DNA of 13,317 nucleotides from assembly GCA_964571295.1 (NCBI GenBank), contig CAZNAO010000025.1, positions 1-13,317 of the forward strand. The letters are read 5' to 3'. Within the stretch, counting starts at the first letter, position 1, and each line of letters starts with the position of its first letter. The stretch comes from UBA922 sp964571295 (GTDB taxonomy: Bacteria; Patescibacteriota; Patescibacteriia; Magasanikbacterales; UBA922). The position numbers and the translations under genes were made by a program. A model generated the notes under the pieces. The model ran no database searches, was not told the DNA's origin, and saw only the letters and a list, made by a program, of their open reading frames with translations. Shown piece by piece: positions 1 through 6,239 of the stretch.

Positions 1-184
1 GATCCATGAGTTTGCCTTGTGTAGCAGAACAGACTTTGTTGACGCAGAAAAGTCCGTTTTGACATAAACCAGTATCACATTGTCCTCCGAGACCTGATTC
101 AGCACGAACGCCTACCGAAATTCCAAAAAATACCCCATATAGCACACACACCGTCATGCTGATTAATGTAAGTAAACGGCCCAT
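1..184 (-). CDS. Secreted cysteine-rich protein, N-terminal fragment (C terminus beyond window)
   Basis: The reading frame starts at the ATG whose complement is 182-184 and runs off the left edge, giving 61 residues. Residues 1-28 look like a signal peptide: Arg3, a hydrophobic core (about residues 4-26, with Cys13 inside) and a VRA motif just before Glu29 that suits signal peptidase I. The mature part has a regular cysteine pattern C-x4-C-x5-C-x4-C (QCDTGLCQNGLFCVNKVC), which suggests small disulfide-bonded or metal-binding modules outside the membrane. An in-frame Met at residue 10 is an alternative start, but it would remove the positive charge before the hydrophobic core. I see no Shine-Dalgarno sequence. 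It is divergent from radA, with 100 bp between the two starts. The family is not recognised and the function is unknown. Confidence 0.6.
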   Translation of the reverse strand, partial: MGRLLTLISMTVCVLYGVFFGISVGVRAESGLGGQCDTGLCQNGLFCVNKVCSATQGKLMD

Positions 185-219
185 AGGTTATTCGAAACTA
201 TTATTCAGCATAATCTTGC

Positions 220-249
220 TTGTCATATTAAGGTGTGAGAAAATACAAA
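220..249 (+). promoter_or_regulatory. Tentative radA promoter
   Basis: TTGTCA (220-225) and TACAAA (244-249) are separated by 18 bp in the only non-coding stretch upstream of radA. The -35 box is good and the -10 box is weak. The 185-284 gap must also serve the divergent gene at 1-184, for which I found no convincing promoter. Confidence 0.25.
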
Positions 250-284
250 TAGGGTAAAAATGCAAAATACTCCCTTAGTATAGA

Positions 285-1643
285 ATGAAATTATTGCGTA
301 TGCAACATAAACAAAAGACCATATTCGTCTGTTCCAAGTGCGATGCGCAGTACCAGAAATGGATCGGACGTTGTCTTGAATGCGGAGCGTGGGGTACGAT
401 TACCGAAACCGTCGAAAAGTCTGTTTCCGAAAAAACTTCGTCACTTAGCCGCGCCGCTTCGGTCGAGATACACAAACTTGCACATATCGCATCCGAATCC
501 ACCGAACGCATCGGAACCCATCTGCCCGAGCTTGACCGGGTGCTTGGAGGCGGACTGGTTCCCGGAAGCTTTACTCTTCTCGGTGGTGAACCCGGTATTG
601 GAAAATCCACGCTTGCTCTCCAAATCGCAGCATCGCTTCCCTCTTCACTGTATATTTCAGGAGAGGAATCGGTCGGACAGATCAAAATGCGTGCAGACCG
701 GCTGCATATCACCTCGGACACGCTTTCGCTTGCAAATGAAACCAATGCTTCGTCTATTATCAAAACCATTATCGATACCAAACCTTCAGTTGCGGTTATT
801 GATTCTATTCAGACGATTGCAAGCGAATTGGTTGAAGGAGAACCCGGATCAGTCTCACAGATCCGAGCCTGCGCGACCTTGATTCTCGAAGCGGCAAAAG
901 CGACCAGTGTCCCTGTAATTCTTATCGGTCACGTAACCAAAGAAGGCGGAGTTGCGGGACCAAAGACGCTCGAACATCTGGTAGACACGGTTCTCTATCT
1001 CGAAGGTGAGCGGTTTTCCACGTATCGCATACTTCGCGCTACCAAAAACCGATTTGGTGCTACCGATGAAGTGGGTATTTTTGAAATGGAAGGAGAAGGA
1101 TTGATCTCAGTCGGGAATCCGTCCGCTTCTTTGTTGCGCGAACGAGGAGAAGATATGCCAGGGAACGTGGTGACCTGTATTATGGAGGGAAGCCGACCAC
1201 TCCTGGTCGAAGTACAAGCACTCGTACACAAAACTACCTTCGGGTATCCGGTACGAAAAGCGAGCGGATTTGATTTGAACCGCCTCCACGTACTGGCTGC
1301 AGTGCTCGAAAAACGCGCCGGACTTTCACTCTCGCAATATGATATACATCTCAATATTGTCGGTGGACTTCGTATTCAGGAACCTGCAGCTGACCTTGCG
1401 ATATGTCTTGCGATCGCAAGTTCATTCAAAGATAAATCACTTGGAAGCGATACTGCGGTATTCGGCGAGGTCGGATTGGGAGGAGAAATACGCTCAGTCA
1501 GATACCAGGACAAACGGATCAAAGAAGCACGAGACCTCGGCATGAGGCGGATTATTGTCGCTTCGAACAACAAACCGGCTCTTTCAAAGAGTATACAGCT
1601 TATTACCGTAAAGAATATAGAAGAATTGATTAAGAAAACGTAA
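285..1643 (+). CDS. radA: DNA repair protein RadA (Sms)
   Basis: RadA is a hexameric RecA-like ATPase that drives branch migration and DNA unwinding during recombinational repair. The 452-residue length is normal for the family. In order it shows an N-terminal C4 zinc finger (Cys16, Cys19, Cys30, Cys33), Walker A GEPGIGKST (101-109), Walker B VAVIDSIQT (169-177), the RadA-specific KNRFG motif (254-258), and a C-terminal Lon-like domain from about residue 275, where catalytic protease function is not expected. The start at 285 lacks a Shine-Dalgarno sequence. Met6, at 300, would give an N terminus closer to the usual short RadA leader, so the start is uncertain by five residues. The gene is monocistronic, with a bidirectional terminator-like hairpin about 200 bp downstream. 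All key motifs are intact. Confidence 0.97.
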   Translation: MKLLRMQHKQKTIFVCSKCDAQYQKWIGRCLECGAWGTITETVEKSVSEKTSSLSRAASVEIHKLAHIASESTERIGTHLPELDRVLGGGLVPGSFTLLGGEPGIGKSTLALQIAASLPSSLYISGEESVGQIKMRADRLHITSDTLSLANETNASSIIKTIIDTKPSVAVIDSIQTIASELVEGEPGSVSQIRACATLILEAAKATSVPVILIGHVTKEGGVAGPKTLEHLVDTVLYLEGERFSTYRILRATKNRFGATDEVGIFEMEGEGLISVGNPSASLLRERGEDMPGNVVTCIMEGSRPLLVEVQALVHKTTFGYPVRKASGFDLNRLHVLAAVLEKRAGLSLSQYDIHLNIVGGLRIQEPAADLAICLAIASSFKDKSLGSDTAVFGEVGLGGEIRSVRYQDKRIKEARDLGMRRIIVASNNKPALSKSIQLITVKNIEELIKKT

Positions 1644-1701
1644 TGCGAAGGTCGTTGCAAGCGAAGTTGAGCTGAACAGAATTCTCCGTGCTTTCAAAAA
1701 C

Positions 1702-1787
1702 GTCATCCCCGCGAAAGCGGGGATCTTTTGTTGCAAAAGCTGATAGATTATTCCAACTATTAAGATTCCCACTTTCGTGGGAATGAC
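1702..1787. repeat. REPIN-like pair of inverted REP elements
   Basis: Two related short palindromes face each other. The left (1702-1725) runs GTCATCCCC-GCGAAAGC-GGGGATC. The right (1764-1787) runs GATTCCC-ACTTTCGT-GGGAATGAC and is close to the reverse complement of the left. Each folds into a hairpin, and the 38-bp spacer between them is AT-rich. This GTCAT-(C)CCCGCGAAAGCGGG type of palindrome is a well-known bacterial intergenic repeat (REP-like, similar to Neisseria dRS3). Spurious reading frames through it give strings such as KIPAFAGMT. It lies just after radA, as such elements usually lie between genes. No transposase is present, so any mobilising RAYT would act in trans. Confidence 0.75.
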
Positions 1788-1836
1788 GCACTATGTAATT
1801 CACGAGACAAAAAATGTGTTCACAAATAACAAACAA

Positions 1837-1908
1837 AAAAACCACTCGTACTCCCTGCACTGGTTCCCACGCAATAGTGAGATTCAGTGCATGATTCGAG
1901 TGGTTTTT
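1837..1908 (-). terminator. Long bidirectional hairpin terminator
   Basis: Arms AAAAACCACTCG (1837-1848) and CGAGTGGTTTTT (1897-1908) are perfect 12-bp complements. Inside them TGCACTG (1856-1862) pairs with CAGTGCA (1885-1891), so the whole 72 bp folds into one long stem. On the minus strand the outer stem is followed by a run of seven T, suiting termination of the cassette gene at 1965. On the plus strand it ends in TTTTTGT and could stop radA transcription. The 48-nt interior is unusually long for a simple intrinsic terminator, so the element may have another role as well. Confidence 0.65.
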
Positions 1909-1918
1909 GTATTGAGTC

Positions 1919-1946
1919 GCGAGCGGTGCCGAAGGCAACCGCCCGC
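1919..1946 (-). other. GC-rich hairpin 3' of the cassette gene
   Basis: GCGAGCGGTGCC (1919-1930) pairs with 1934-1946 across a three-base loop. There are twelve pairs with one bulged base, and the single A:C mismatch on the plus strand becomes a G-U pair in minus-strand RNA. It begins 18 bases after the cassette stop codon and precedes the T-tailed terminator. It has no T run of its own, so an mRNA-stabilising 3' structure fits better than a terminator. This is inferred from sequence complementarity only. Confidence 0.5.
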
Positions 1947-1964
1947 TTCTCGTTGTGCATCAGC

Positions 1965-2363
1965 TCAGTTGAGCAAGTGCTGCTCGATGCGCTCCACCAT
2001 CTGGGACGAGGGGCGGATCCGCTTCGACTGAGGGGCAGCGACATGCCGCTCGACGTTGATGACGACCTTACGGCCGCTCATCATCGCCTCGAGGCACTCG
2101 GCGCCGAGCGTCGGGTGCTTGAGCACCGTACCCGCGATCTCACGGATGCGATCCATGCCGAGGTCGTGGAAGGCGCGGGCGGCGTCCCGCGTCTCCGTGT
2201 TCACCCGGCCGGTGCAGTCCACCCCGAAGGTGTGGATGGTGAACTCCATCGGATGCGTATGCAGCCGATACGGGGGCACCGCGTTGATCTGCAGATTGGC
2301 GACGAGATTCCTCGCCTCCGTCTCGCTCATGTTGTTGATGCGTTTCTCCAGATTCTTTTTCAC
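1965..2363 (-). CDS. Unrecognised 132-residue protein in a GC-rich expression cassette
   Basis: I do not recognise this family. The start is set by AGGAG (complement of 2370-2374) six bases upstream of a GTG (complement of 2361-2363), giving a protein that begins (M)KKNLEKRINNMSETEARN and ends RIEQHLLN. The frame is open further upstream to 2465, but that part overlaps the promoter and leader. The N-terminal third is charged and probably helical, the middle holds HTHPMEFTIHTFGVDC with three His and one Cys, and the C terminus is basic then helical. There is no signal peptide or membrane segment, so it is probably cytoplasmic. By my count GC is 62-75% over 2041-2220, against 43% in a sampled recG stretch, and codons mostly end in G or C, which is unlike the neighbours and suggests foreign origin or special selection. 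Promoter, leader, ribosome site and terminator are all its own. Confidence 0.7.
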   Translation of the reverse strand: MKKNLEKRINNMSETEARNLVANLQINAVPPYRLHTHPMEFTIHTFGVDCTGRVNTETRDAARAFHDLGMDRIREIAGTVLKHPTLGAECLEAMMSGRKVVINVERHVAAPQSKRIRPSSQMVERIEQHLLN

Positions 2364-2443
2364 GAAAAACTCCTGAAATGTCTGCGCTTTCTGTGACGGC
2401 GTGACGGCCGAGTCCACCCTCAAGCGCTGTAAGGATAGACATA
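2364..2443 (-). promoter_or_regulatory. Structured 5' leader of the cassette gene
   Basis: The predicted transcript starts near 2443, leaving about 80 nt before the GTG. AGACAT (2437-2442) pairs with ATGTCT (2378-2383), and AAGCGC (2422-2427) pairs with the adjoining GCGCTT (2384-2389). This makes a 12-bp stem with a 9-nt bulge on one side. The loop contains a perfect tandem 8-mer, GTGACGGC twice (2393-2408, plus strand). The stem closes four bases before the Shine-Dalgarno sequence, a position suited to controlling ribosome access. No known riboswitch class is recognised. Confidence 0.45.
2370..2374 (-). promoter_or_regulatory. Ribosome binding site that fixes the GTG start
   Basis: The minus strand reads AGGAG-TTTTTC-GTG, a strong Shine-Dalgarno sequence with six-base spacing. 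It decides the start of the cassette gene at 2363 rather than the ATG at 2465 or the internal ATG at residue 12. It is the only convincing canonical Shine-Dalgarno before a certain start in the window. Confidence 0.8.
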
Positions 2444-2449
2444 GTTGCG

Positions 2450-2478
2450 AGTATATATAAAACACCCCAATTTGTCAA
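2450..2478 (-). promoter_or_regulatory. Strong sigma-70 promoter of the cassette gene
   Basis: On the minus strand TTGACA (complement of 2473-2478) and TATACT (complement of 2450-2455) are separated by exactly 17 bp, a near-consensus housekeeping promoter. It lies in the gap after the recG stop (2513) and points into the cassette. No terminator is visible between recG and this promoter, so recG transcription may also read through. Confidence 0.85.
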
Positions 2479-2512
2479 GGCAAATCAGGGAGTTGTAACG
2501 AAGAAACCACTA

Positions 2513-4600
2513 TCATTCCATATGTACGCGCGCTTCCCATTCTTCCACTCGTTTTTTCAAATCAGGATATCGGGTAAAATCAATTCCCCGTACCGAATCT
2601 CTTGCTGCCCGAATGATATCCTGATCCCGCATCGTAGCAAGGCGCAGCTCTTCCATCCCGCTCTGAGATGTACCATATACCTCTCCCGGTCCTCTGGTCT
2701 CAAGATCATATTCAGCAAGCGCAAAACCGTCAGTTGTCCGCGCGAAATATTCAAGCCGTTCGTTCGATTTTTCAGTTTCGGTCTCCGTAAAAAGTATACA
2801 ATATGACTGATGCTCACCTCTGCCCACGCGGCCACGAAATTGGTGTAGCTGAGCAAGACCGAATCGCTCGGCACCTTCAATCATCATGATAGTCGCATTT
2901 GGAATATTGACTCCAACCTCGATCACTGAGGTTGAGACCAATAGGTCTATTTCCCCTGAGGCAAACTGTCTCATGATTATATCTTTTTCTTTCGATTTCA
3001 TCTTTCCGTGCAGGTAGCTCACGCGGAGATCAGGAAAAATGTTGGTTGAAAGTTTTTCATATTCGGACAATACTGTCTTTTTTTCGGAAGAAATGATATG
3101 GGAAACGTCTTCTTTTGCATTTCCTTTCGATTTGATAAGAGGGCATACCACAAATACCTGCCTTCCCGCTGTCACTTGATCCCGAATAAATCCGTACGCT
3201 TTGTCACGCTTATGCGGATCGACCAACCGGGTCACAATTTCCTTCCTTCCGGCAGGTTTGGTCTTGATATACGATACATCCAAATCTCCATATAATGTTA
3301 ACGCGTACGAGCGCGGGATCGGGGTTGCAGTCATCGAGAGAAAATGCGGATACACGCCTTCCATTCCCGATTTATCACGGATCGTTTTGCGCTGTTTCAC
3401 TCCGAACCGATGCTGTTCATCGACTATTACTAATCCCAATTTTGCAAATCGAGTATCCTCGGTCAGAAGCGCATGCGTTCCGATAAGGAGATTAATTTTA
3501 CCCTCAGAAATTCCAGCTTTCAGCTCTTTCTTTTTTTTGAATTTTACACTCTCCGACTGCTTACCCGTGAGTAGCCCGATCTCCATTTGTGTACCCAATA
3601 TGCCGACCAATGTCTCATAATGTTGGCGCGCCAGAATCTCGGTCGGCGCCATGATCACTGCCTGATATCCGCTCAGACGGGTCAGATAAGCCGACAGCCC
3701 GGCCACGATCGTCTTGCCTGACCCGACATCACCTTGGAGAAGACGATTCATCGGACTTCCTTTTCCAATGTCCTGAAAAATATCCCAAGCTGATTTTTTC
3801 TGATCGTGAGTCAGAGTAAACGGGAGTGAGGCGACCATTTCTCTGATTTCAGTTTCTTTAAACTCAATTACCGGAGCTTTCTGTACTGCAGTCGACTGGC
3901 GGATGAGCTCAGCACGAAGCTGGAGTACGAATAACTCACCGAATTTCAATCTTTTTTCGGCAGCAACTCGTGCCTCATGATTTTCCGGAAAATGAATATC
4001 ATGAACCGCATGAGCAAGTGTGATCAAGTTATTTTTTTTTCGTATTTCTTCAGGAATCCATTCTTTGATTTCAGCTGCGAGCGGAATGACTTTTTCGATA
4101 AGAAAACGCACTTGTTTTTGCGTCACTCCTGCGGTCAAAGGATATATCGGAACGATGCGCGCAGTATGGGTTGTACTCCTGTCTTCACGAACTTTCTCAT
4201 ATGCCGGACCGACCATCTGCAACCCGAATACATCCTCTTTCACACTTCCCGACAAATACACTTCATCCCCCACCTTCAATACTTTTGCGATAAAAGGTTG
4301 TCCGAACCATACCACCCTGATCTGGTCGGTAGCGTCGCGCACGACCGCTTCGGTAATCATCGTACGACGACGTGGGCTGCGTTTGTTTCCAATGAGCTCA
4401 ATCGTCCCTTTGATCGTAAGATCCACTCCCGACATGACATCCGCAATCGACACTACCGAACGGTAATCTTCATAGCGAAACGGAAAATGAAACAAAAGAT
4501 CACGCACGTTCCGAATGTTGAGTTGTACCAATTTTTTGTGTAGATTTTTTCCCACCCGGTCAAGCGCGGTTACGGGAGTTGTCAGTCGAGCGCCATTCAT
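2513..4600 (-). CDS. recG: ATP-dependent DNA helicase RecG
   Basis: RecG is a double-stranded-DNA translocase that remodels stalled replication forks and recombination intermediates. The 695-residue length matches the E. coli protein (693). The N-terminal part carries a helix-hairpin-helix-like segment (about 10-40) and an OB-fold wedge domain (about 55-140). The helicase core has Walker A GDVGSGKT (290-297), the DEQH box (394-397) within VIVDEQHRFGV, TATPIPR (motif III region), and motif VI QFRGRVGRG (587-595). The RecG C-terminal tail follows, so the protein looks intact. The ATG at 4598-4600 is five bases after the stop of the upstream methyltransferase, so the two are surely co-transcribed. 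There is no clear Shine-Dalgarno sequence, and translational coupling is likely. Confidence 0.97.
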   Translation of the reverse strand: MNGARLTTPVTALDRVGKNLHKKLVQLNIRNVRDLLFHFPFRYEDYRSVVSIADVMSGVDLTIKGTIELIGNKRSPRRRTMITEAVVRDATDQIRVVWFGQPFIAKVLKVGDEVYLSGSVKEDVFGLQMVGPAYEKVREDRSTTHTARIVPIYPLTAGVTQKQVRFLIEKVIPLAAEIKEWIPEEIRKKNNLITLAHAVHDIHFPENHEARVAAEKRLKFGELFVLQLRAELIRQSTAVQKAPVIEFKETEIREMVASLPFTLTHDQKKSAWDIFQDIGKGSPMNRLLQGDVGSGKTIVAGLSAYLTRLSGYQAVIMAPTEILARQHYETLVGILGTQMEIGLLTGKQSESVKFKKKKELKAGISEGKINLLIGTHALLTEDTRFAKLGLVIVDEQHRFGVKQRKTIRDKSGMEGVYPHFLSMTATPIPRSYALTLYGDLDVSYIKTKPAGRKEIVTRLVDPHKRDKAYGFIRDQVTAGRQVFVVCPLIKSKGNAKEDVSHIISSEKKTVLSEYEKLSTNIFPDLRVSYLHGKMKSKEKDIIMRQFASGEIDLLVSTSVIEVGVNIPNATIMMIEGAERFGLAQLHQFRGRVGRGEHQSYCILFTETETEKSNERLEYFARTTDGFALAEYDLETRGPGEVYGTSQSGMEELRLATMRDQDIIRAARDSVRGIDFTRYPDLKKRVEEWEARVHME

Positions 4601-4605
4601 ACGAA

Positions 4606-5136
4606 TCAGCGTTCGTAGACGTAGAATGAAAGCTGCCCATCGGGCTTATCAACCACTTTCGGCGTCCAGCCGTCGATCGGCCAGACATAGGTAATAATGC
4701 GGGTACCCGGTTTCAATTCGCTTAAGAATTTCTGTCCAAGTTTTGCATGTGATTTGTAGCTCAGGAAAAGAAAAATTACGGTTGCATCAGAAATATGTGC
4801 CGTATAAAAATTACGGTAACGTATGTCGAATTTTTTACCGAACACTCTTCCTTTCAGACGTGCGATAATATATGGAATCAACGAAACTTCGTAGCCAATT
4901 GCAGAGCCGGCTCCATGTCTCAGGGCGTGAAACAATGTCTTTGCATCCCCGCATCCGAGATCATAGACCCGGTCGGATGAAGTTAGAGGGATGAGCTGCG
5001 TGAAACGCTCAAGGTCGCGGCTACGCATCGGAACCCAGGGCGCAGCCTTAAGCCCACCATATGCATAGGTGAAGAGCAGGGTCATCAAGATAAGGAAACT
5101 TCCGGGGACGATAATCCAGAACCACATAGTATTCAT
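4606..5136 (-). CDS. Membrane-anchored class I SAM-dependent methyltransferase, FAM173/ATPSCKMT-like
   Basis: This 176-residue protein has an N-terminal hydrophobic helix (about 5-25) followed by a Rossmann methyltransferase domain. SAM-binding motif I is VYDLGCGDAKT (57-67) and acidic Glu83 in GYEVS is motif II. The rest (IFLFLSY at 121-127, LKPGTRIITYVWPIDGW at 141-157) matches the layout of the FAM173/ATPSCKMT lysine methyltransferases, which in eukaryotes modify the ATP synthase c subunit and also have an N-terminal membrane segment. That resemblance is from recall of family features, and the substrate here is unknown. It is the first gene of an operon with recG. AAGGA lies 15 bases before the ATG, too far for a normal site, so the exact start is uncertain; Met4 is an alternative. 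I see no convincing promoter upstream. Confidence 0.8.
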   Translation of the reverse strand: MNTMWFWIIVPGSFLILMTLLFTYAYGGLKAAPWVPMRSRDLERFTQLIPLTSSDRVYDLGCGDAKTLFHALRHGAGSAIGYEVSLIPYIIARLKGRVFGKKFDIRYRNFYTAHISDATVIFLFLSYKSHAKLGQKFLSELKPGTRIITYVWPIDGWTPKVVDKPDGQLSFYVYER

Positions 5137-5190
5137 ATGGTAGCATAGACATCCTTCTTTTGCTATTCATCAAAAATAATTTTGTTCTAC

Positions 5191-5220
5191 AATAAAACCC
5201 TCTATTTAGAGGGTTTTATT
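5191..5220 (-). terminator. Intrinsic terminator after the FMN reductase
   Basis: This is a perfect palindrome with 13-bp arms (AATAAAACCCTCT and AGAGGGTTTTATT) and an ATTT loop. It lies 10 bases downstream of the FMN reductase stop on the minus strand and ends in TTTTATT. It separates this unit from the methyltransferase-recG operon and would work in both directions. Confidence 0.85.
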
Positions 5221-5230
5221 CGTATACACA

Positions 5231-5812
5231 TTATCCACGTGCCGCTTTCAAGGCTTTCGTCCACCACATGAGCTGCGGAATCATGCGGTCTGACTGTTTG
5301 ACCATACGCTCCAACATCTCGTCTGCAGGCACTGCTCCGAATAGTACTGGAAAGTATTGTTCACCCGGAATATGCACTGCTTCACGGATCGGTGCCATCT
5401 GGAGCTCAATCGCCATCAATCGAAGATGTTCGACTGCACGGGCACCACTCACTGATCCATAACTTACGAATGCGACCGGTTTGTTGTTCCATTCCTGGTA
5501 TACCCAATCAATCGCATTCTTAAGAACCGCCGGAGCTGAATGGTTGTATTCCGGAGTGACGATGACAAACGCATCTGCTTCCGCCACTTTTGCGGTAAAA
5601 CGCGCCACCGCCTCATGTTCATAGGGTTTTGTCTTTTGAGACGGAGTTTCCATGGCATTAAAAAACGGCATATCATAGTCTTTGAGATCCACAATCTCTA
5701 CCGATACCCCTTCCTGTTTTTTTACTTCCTCCGCGATCCATGCGGCAGCTTTATCCGCAAAGCGCCCTTCACGAACACTCCCGGCAATCACTTTGATATT
5801 CAGATTCGACAT
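5231..5812 (-). CDS. NADPH-dependent FMN reductase family protein
   Basis: This 193-residue flavodoxin-fold protein belongs to the NADPH-dependent FMN reductase family (PF03358, which includes ChrR, ArsH-like and azoreductase enzymes). These use NAD(P)H and bound FMN to reduce quinones, metals or other electrophiles. Visible motifs are the FMN phosphate-binding loop GSVREGRF (11-18), the family signature TPEYNHSAPAVLKNAIDW (86-103) and SYGSVSGARA (117-126), which lines the flavin. There is no signal peptide, so it is cytoplasmic. It is the second gene of an operon with the ArsR regulator, 27 bp downstream of it, and ends at a strong terminator. The pairing suggests induction by the signal that releases ArsR, perhaps an oxidant or quinone. 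The start has no Shine-Dalgarno sequence. The substrate cannot be told from sequence. Confidence 0.92.
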   Translation of the reverse strand: MSNLNIKVIAGSVREGRFADKAAAWIAEEVKKQEGVSVEIVDLKDYDMPFFNAMETPSQKTKPYEHEAVARFTAKVAEADAFVIVTPEYNHSAPAVLKNAIDWVYQEWNNKPVAFVSYGSVSGARAVEHLRLMAIELQMAPIREAVHIPGEQYFPVLFGAVPADEMLERMVKQSDRMIPQLMWWTKALKAARG

Positions 5813-5839
5813 AGTCTGCTGATTATATTACTTAATAAC

Positions 5840-6133
5840 TTATTTTTTTGGTTTATGCGCACGGACCTCAGTTGTTAGCCGCTTGAGCAGGTCGAACATA
5901 TGCTCAGTATCCAGTGTATAGCGGACTTCCTGCCCTTGCCGCTCATCCGTCACCAATCCGGTCTCCTTGAGTATTTTTAGGTGTTGCGATACCAGCGGCT
6001 GCGAAAGTTTGGTCTTCTTCACGAGCTCAGAAACCGTTTTCCCGCCAGAAAACAGCGCCTCGACGATTCTGTATCGGGGAGCGCTTCCGATTCCTTTTCC
6101 GAACTTATTGATTTCATCACATAAGGTAGTCAT
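5840..6133 (-). CDS. ArsR-family winged-helix transcriptional repressor
   Basis: This 97-residue protein is of typical ArsR/SmtB size. The winged helix-turn-helix covers about residues 20-75, with recognition helix SQPLVSQHLKIL (44-55) and a beta wing at 61-74 (VTDERQGQEVRYTL). The classical ELCVC metal-binding motif is absent, and the only cysteine is Cys5, so metal sensing of the ArsR type is unlikely. Redox sensing, another ligand site, or constitutive binding remains possible. It leads a two-gene operon with the FMN reductase. A palindrome inside its promoter (6140-6159) points to autorepression. The predicted transcription start falls on or within three bases of the ATG, so the message is probably leaderless. 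Confidence 0.92.
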   Translation of the reverse strand: MTTLCDEINKFGKGIGSAPRYRIVEALFSGGKTVSELVKKTKLSQPLVSQHLKILKETGLVTDERQGQEVRYTLDTEHMFDLLKRLTTEVRAHKPKK

Positions 6134-6139
6134 ATCAAG

Positions 6140-6159
6140 ATATTAGCATATTCTAATAT
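6140..6159. promoter_or_regulatory. Probable ArsR operator palindrome
   Basis: ATATTAG (6140-6146) and CTAATAT (6153-6159) form a perfect inverted repeat around a 6-bp AT-rich centre. It covers the -10 box and part of the spacer of the ArsR promoter, where a bound repressor would block RNA polymerase. Size and AT-richness suit ArsR-family operators. It is also 23 bp from the divergent promoter of the VOC gene. Confidence 0.7.
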
Positions 6160-6168
6160 ATCATGCAA
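6140..6168 (-). promoter_or_regulatory. Promoter of the arsR-FMN reductase operon (leaderless)
   Basis: On the minus strand TTGCAT (complement of 6163-6168) and TAATAT (complement of 6140-6145) are 17 bp apart. The ATG of the ArsR gene begins only seven bases after the -10 box, so the transcript should start at or just before the start codon. Confidence 0.7.
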
Positions 6169-6181
6169 GTGTTCTTTCATT

Positions 6182-6209
6182 TTGACACCCACTTCCGTAA
6201 TGTTATACT
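6182..6209 (+). promoter_or_regulatory. Sigma-70 promoter of the VOC-DUF1697 unit
   Basis: TTGACA (6182-6187) and TATACT (6204-6209) are separated by 16 bp and point toward the ATG at 6240, leaving a leader of roughly 24 nt without a usable Shine-Dalgarno sequence. It is divergent from the ArsR promoter, so one bound repressor might affect both. Confidence 0.75.
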
Positions 6210-6239
6210 GGAGAATATACTTACCTTAGCCCTATAACT

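Noticed and set aside
343..882. Plus-strand 179-residue open frame inside radA and several minus-strand frames opposite it
   Set aside because: They are shadows of the well-conserved radA reading frame with no family features of their own.
1584..1938. Two minus-strand open frames across the radA end and the repeat
   Set aside because: They translate the REP palindromes (KIPAFAGMT, DPRFRGDD), a known artefact, and they overlap the radA 3' end and the terminator.
1887..2396. 169-residue plus-strand open frame opposite the cassette gene
   Set aside because: It is a by-product of high GC. The minus strand has the promoter, Shine-Dalgarno, start and terminator, whereas the plus-strand frame has none and starts inside the terminator hairpin.
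5137..5190. Promoter for the methyltransferase-recG operon
   Set aside because: The region is AT-rich, but no -35/-10 pair with acceptable spacing stands out, so none is annotated.
6197..6224. Second ArsR operator over the plus-strand promoter (GTAA...TTAC)
   Set aside because: The symmetry is weak (only the outer four bases and scattered inner ones match) and does not resemble the clear palindrome at 6140-6159.
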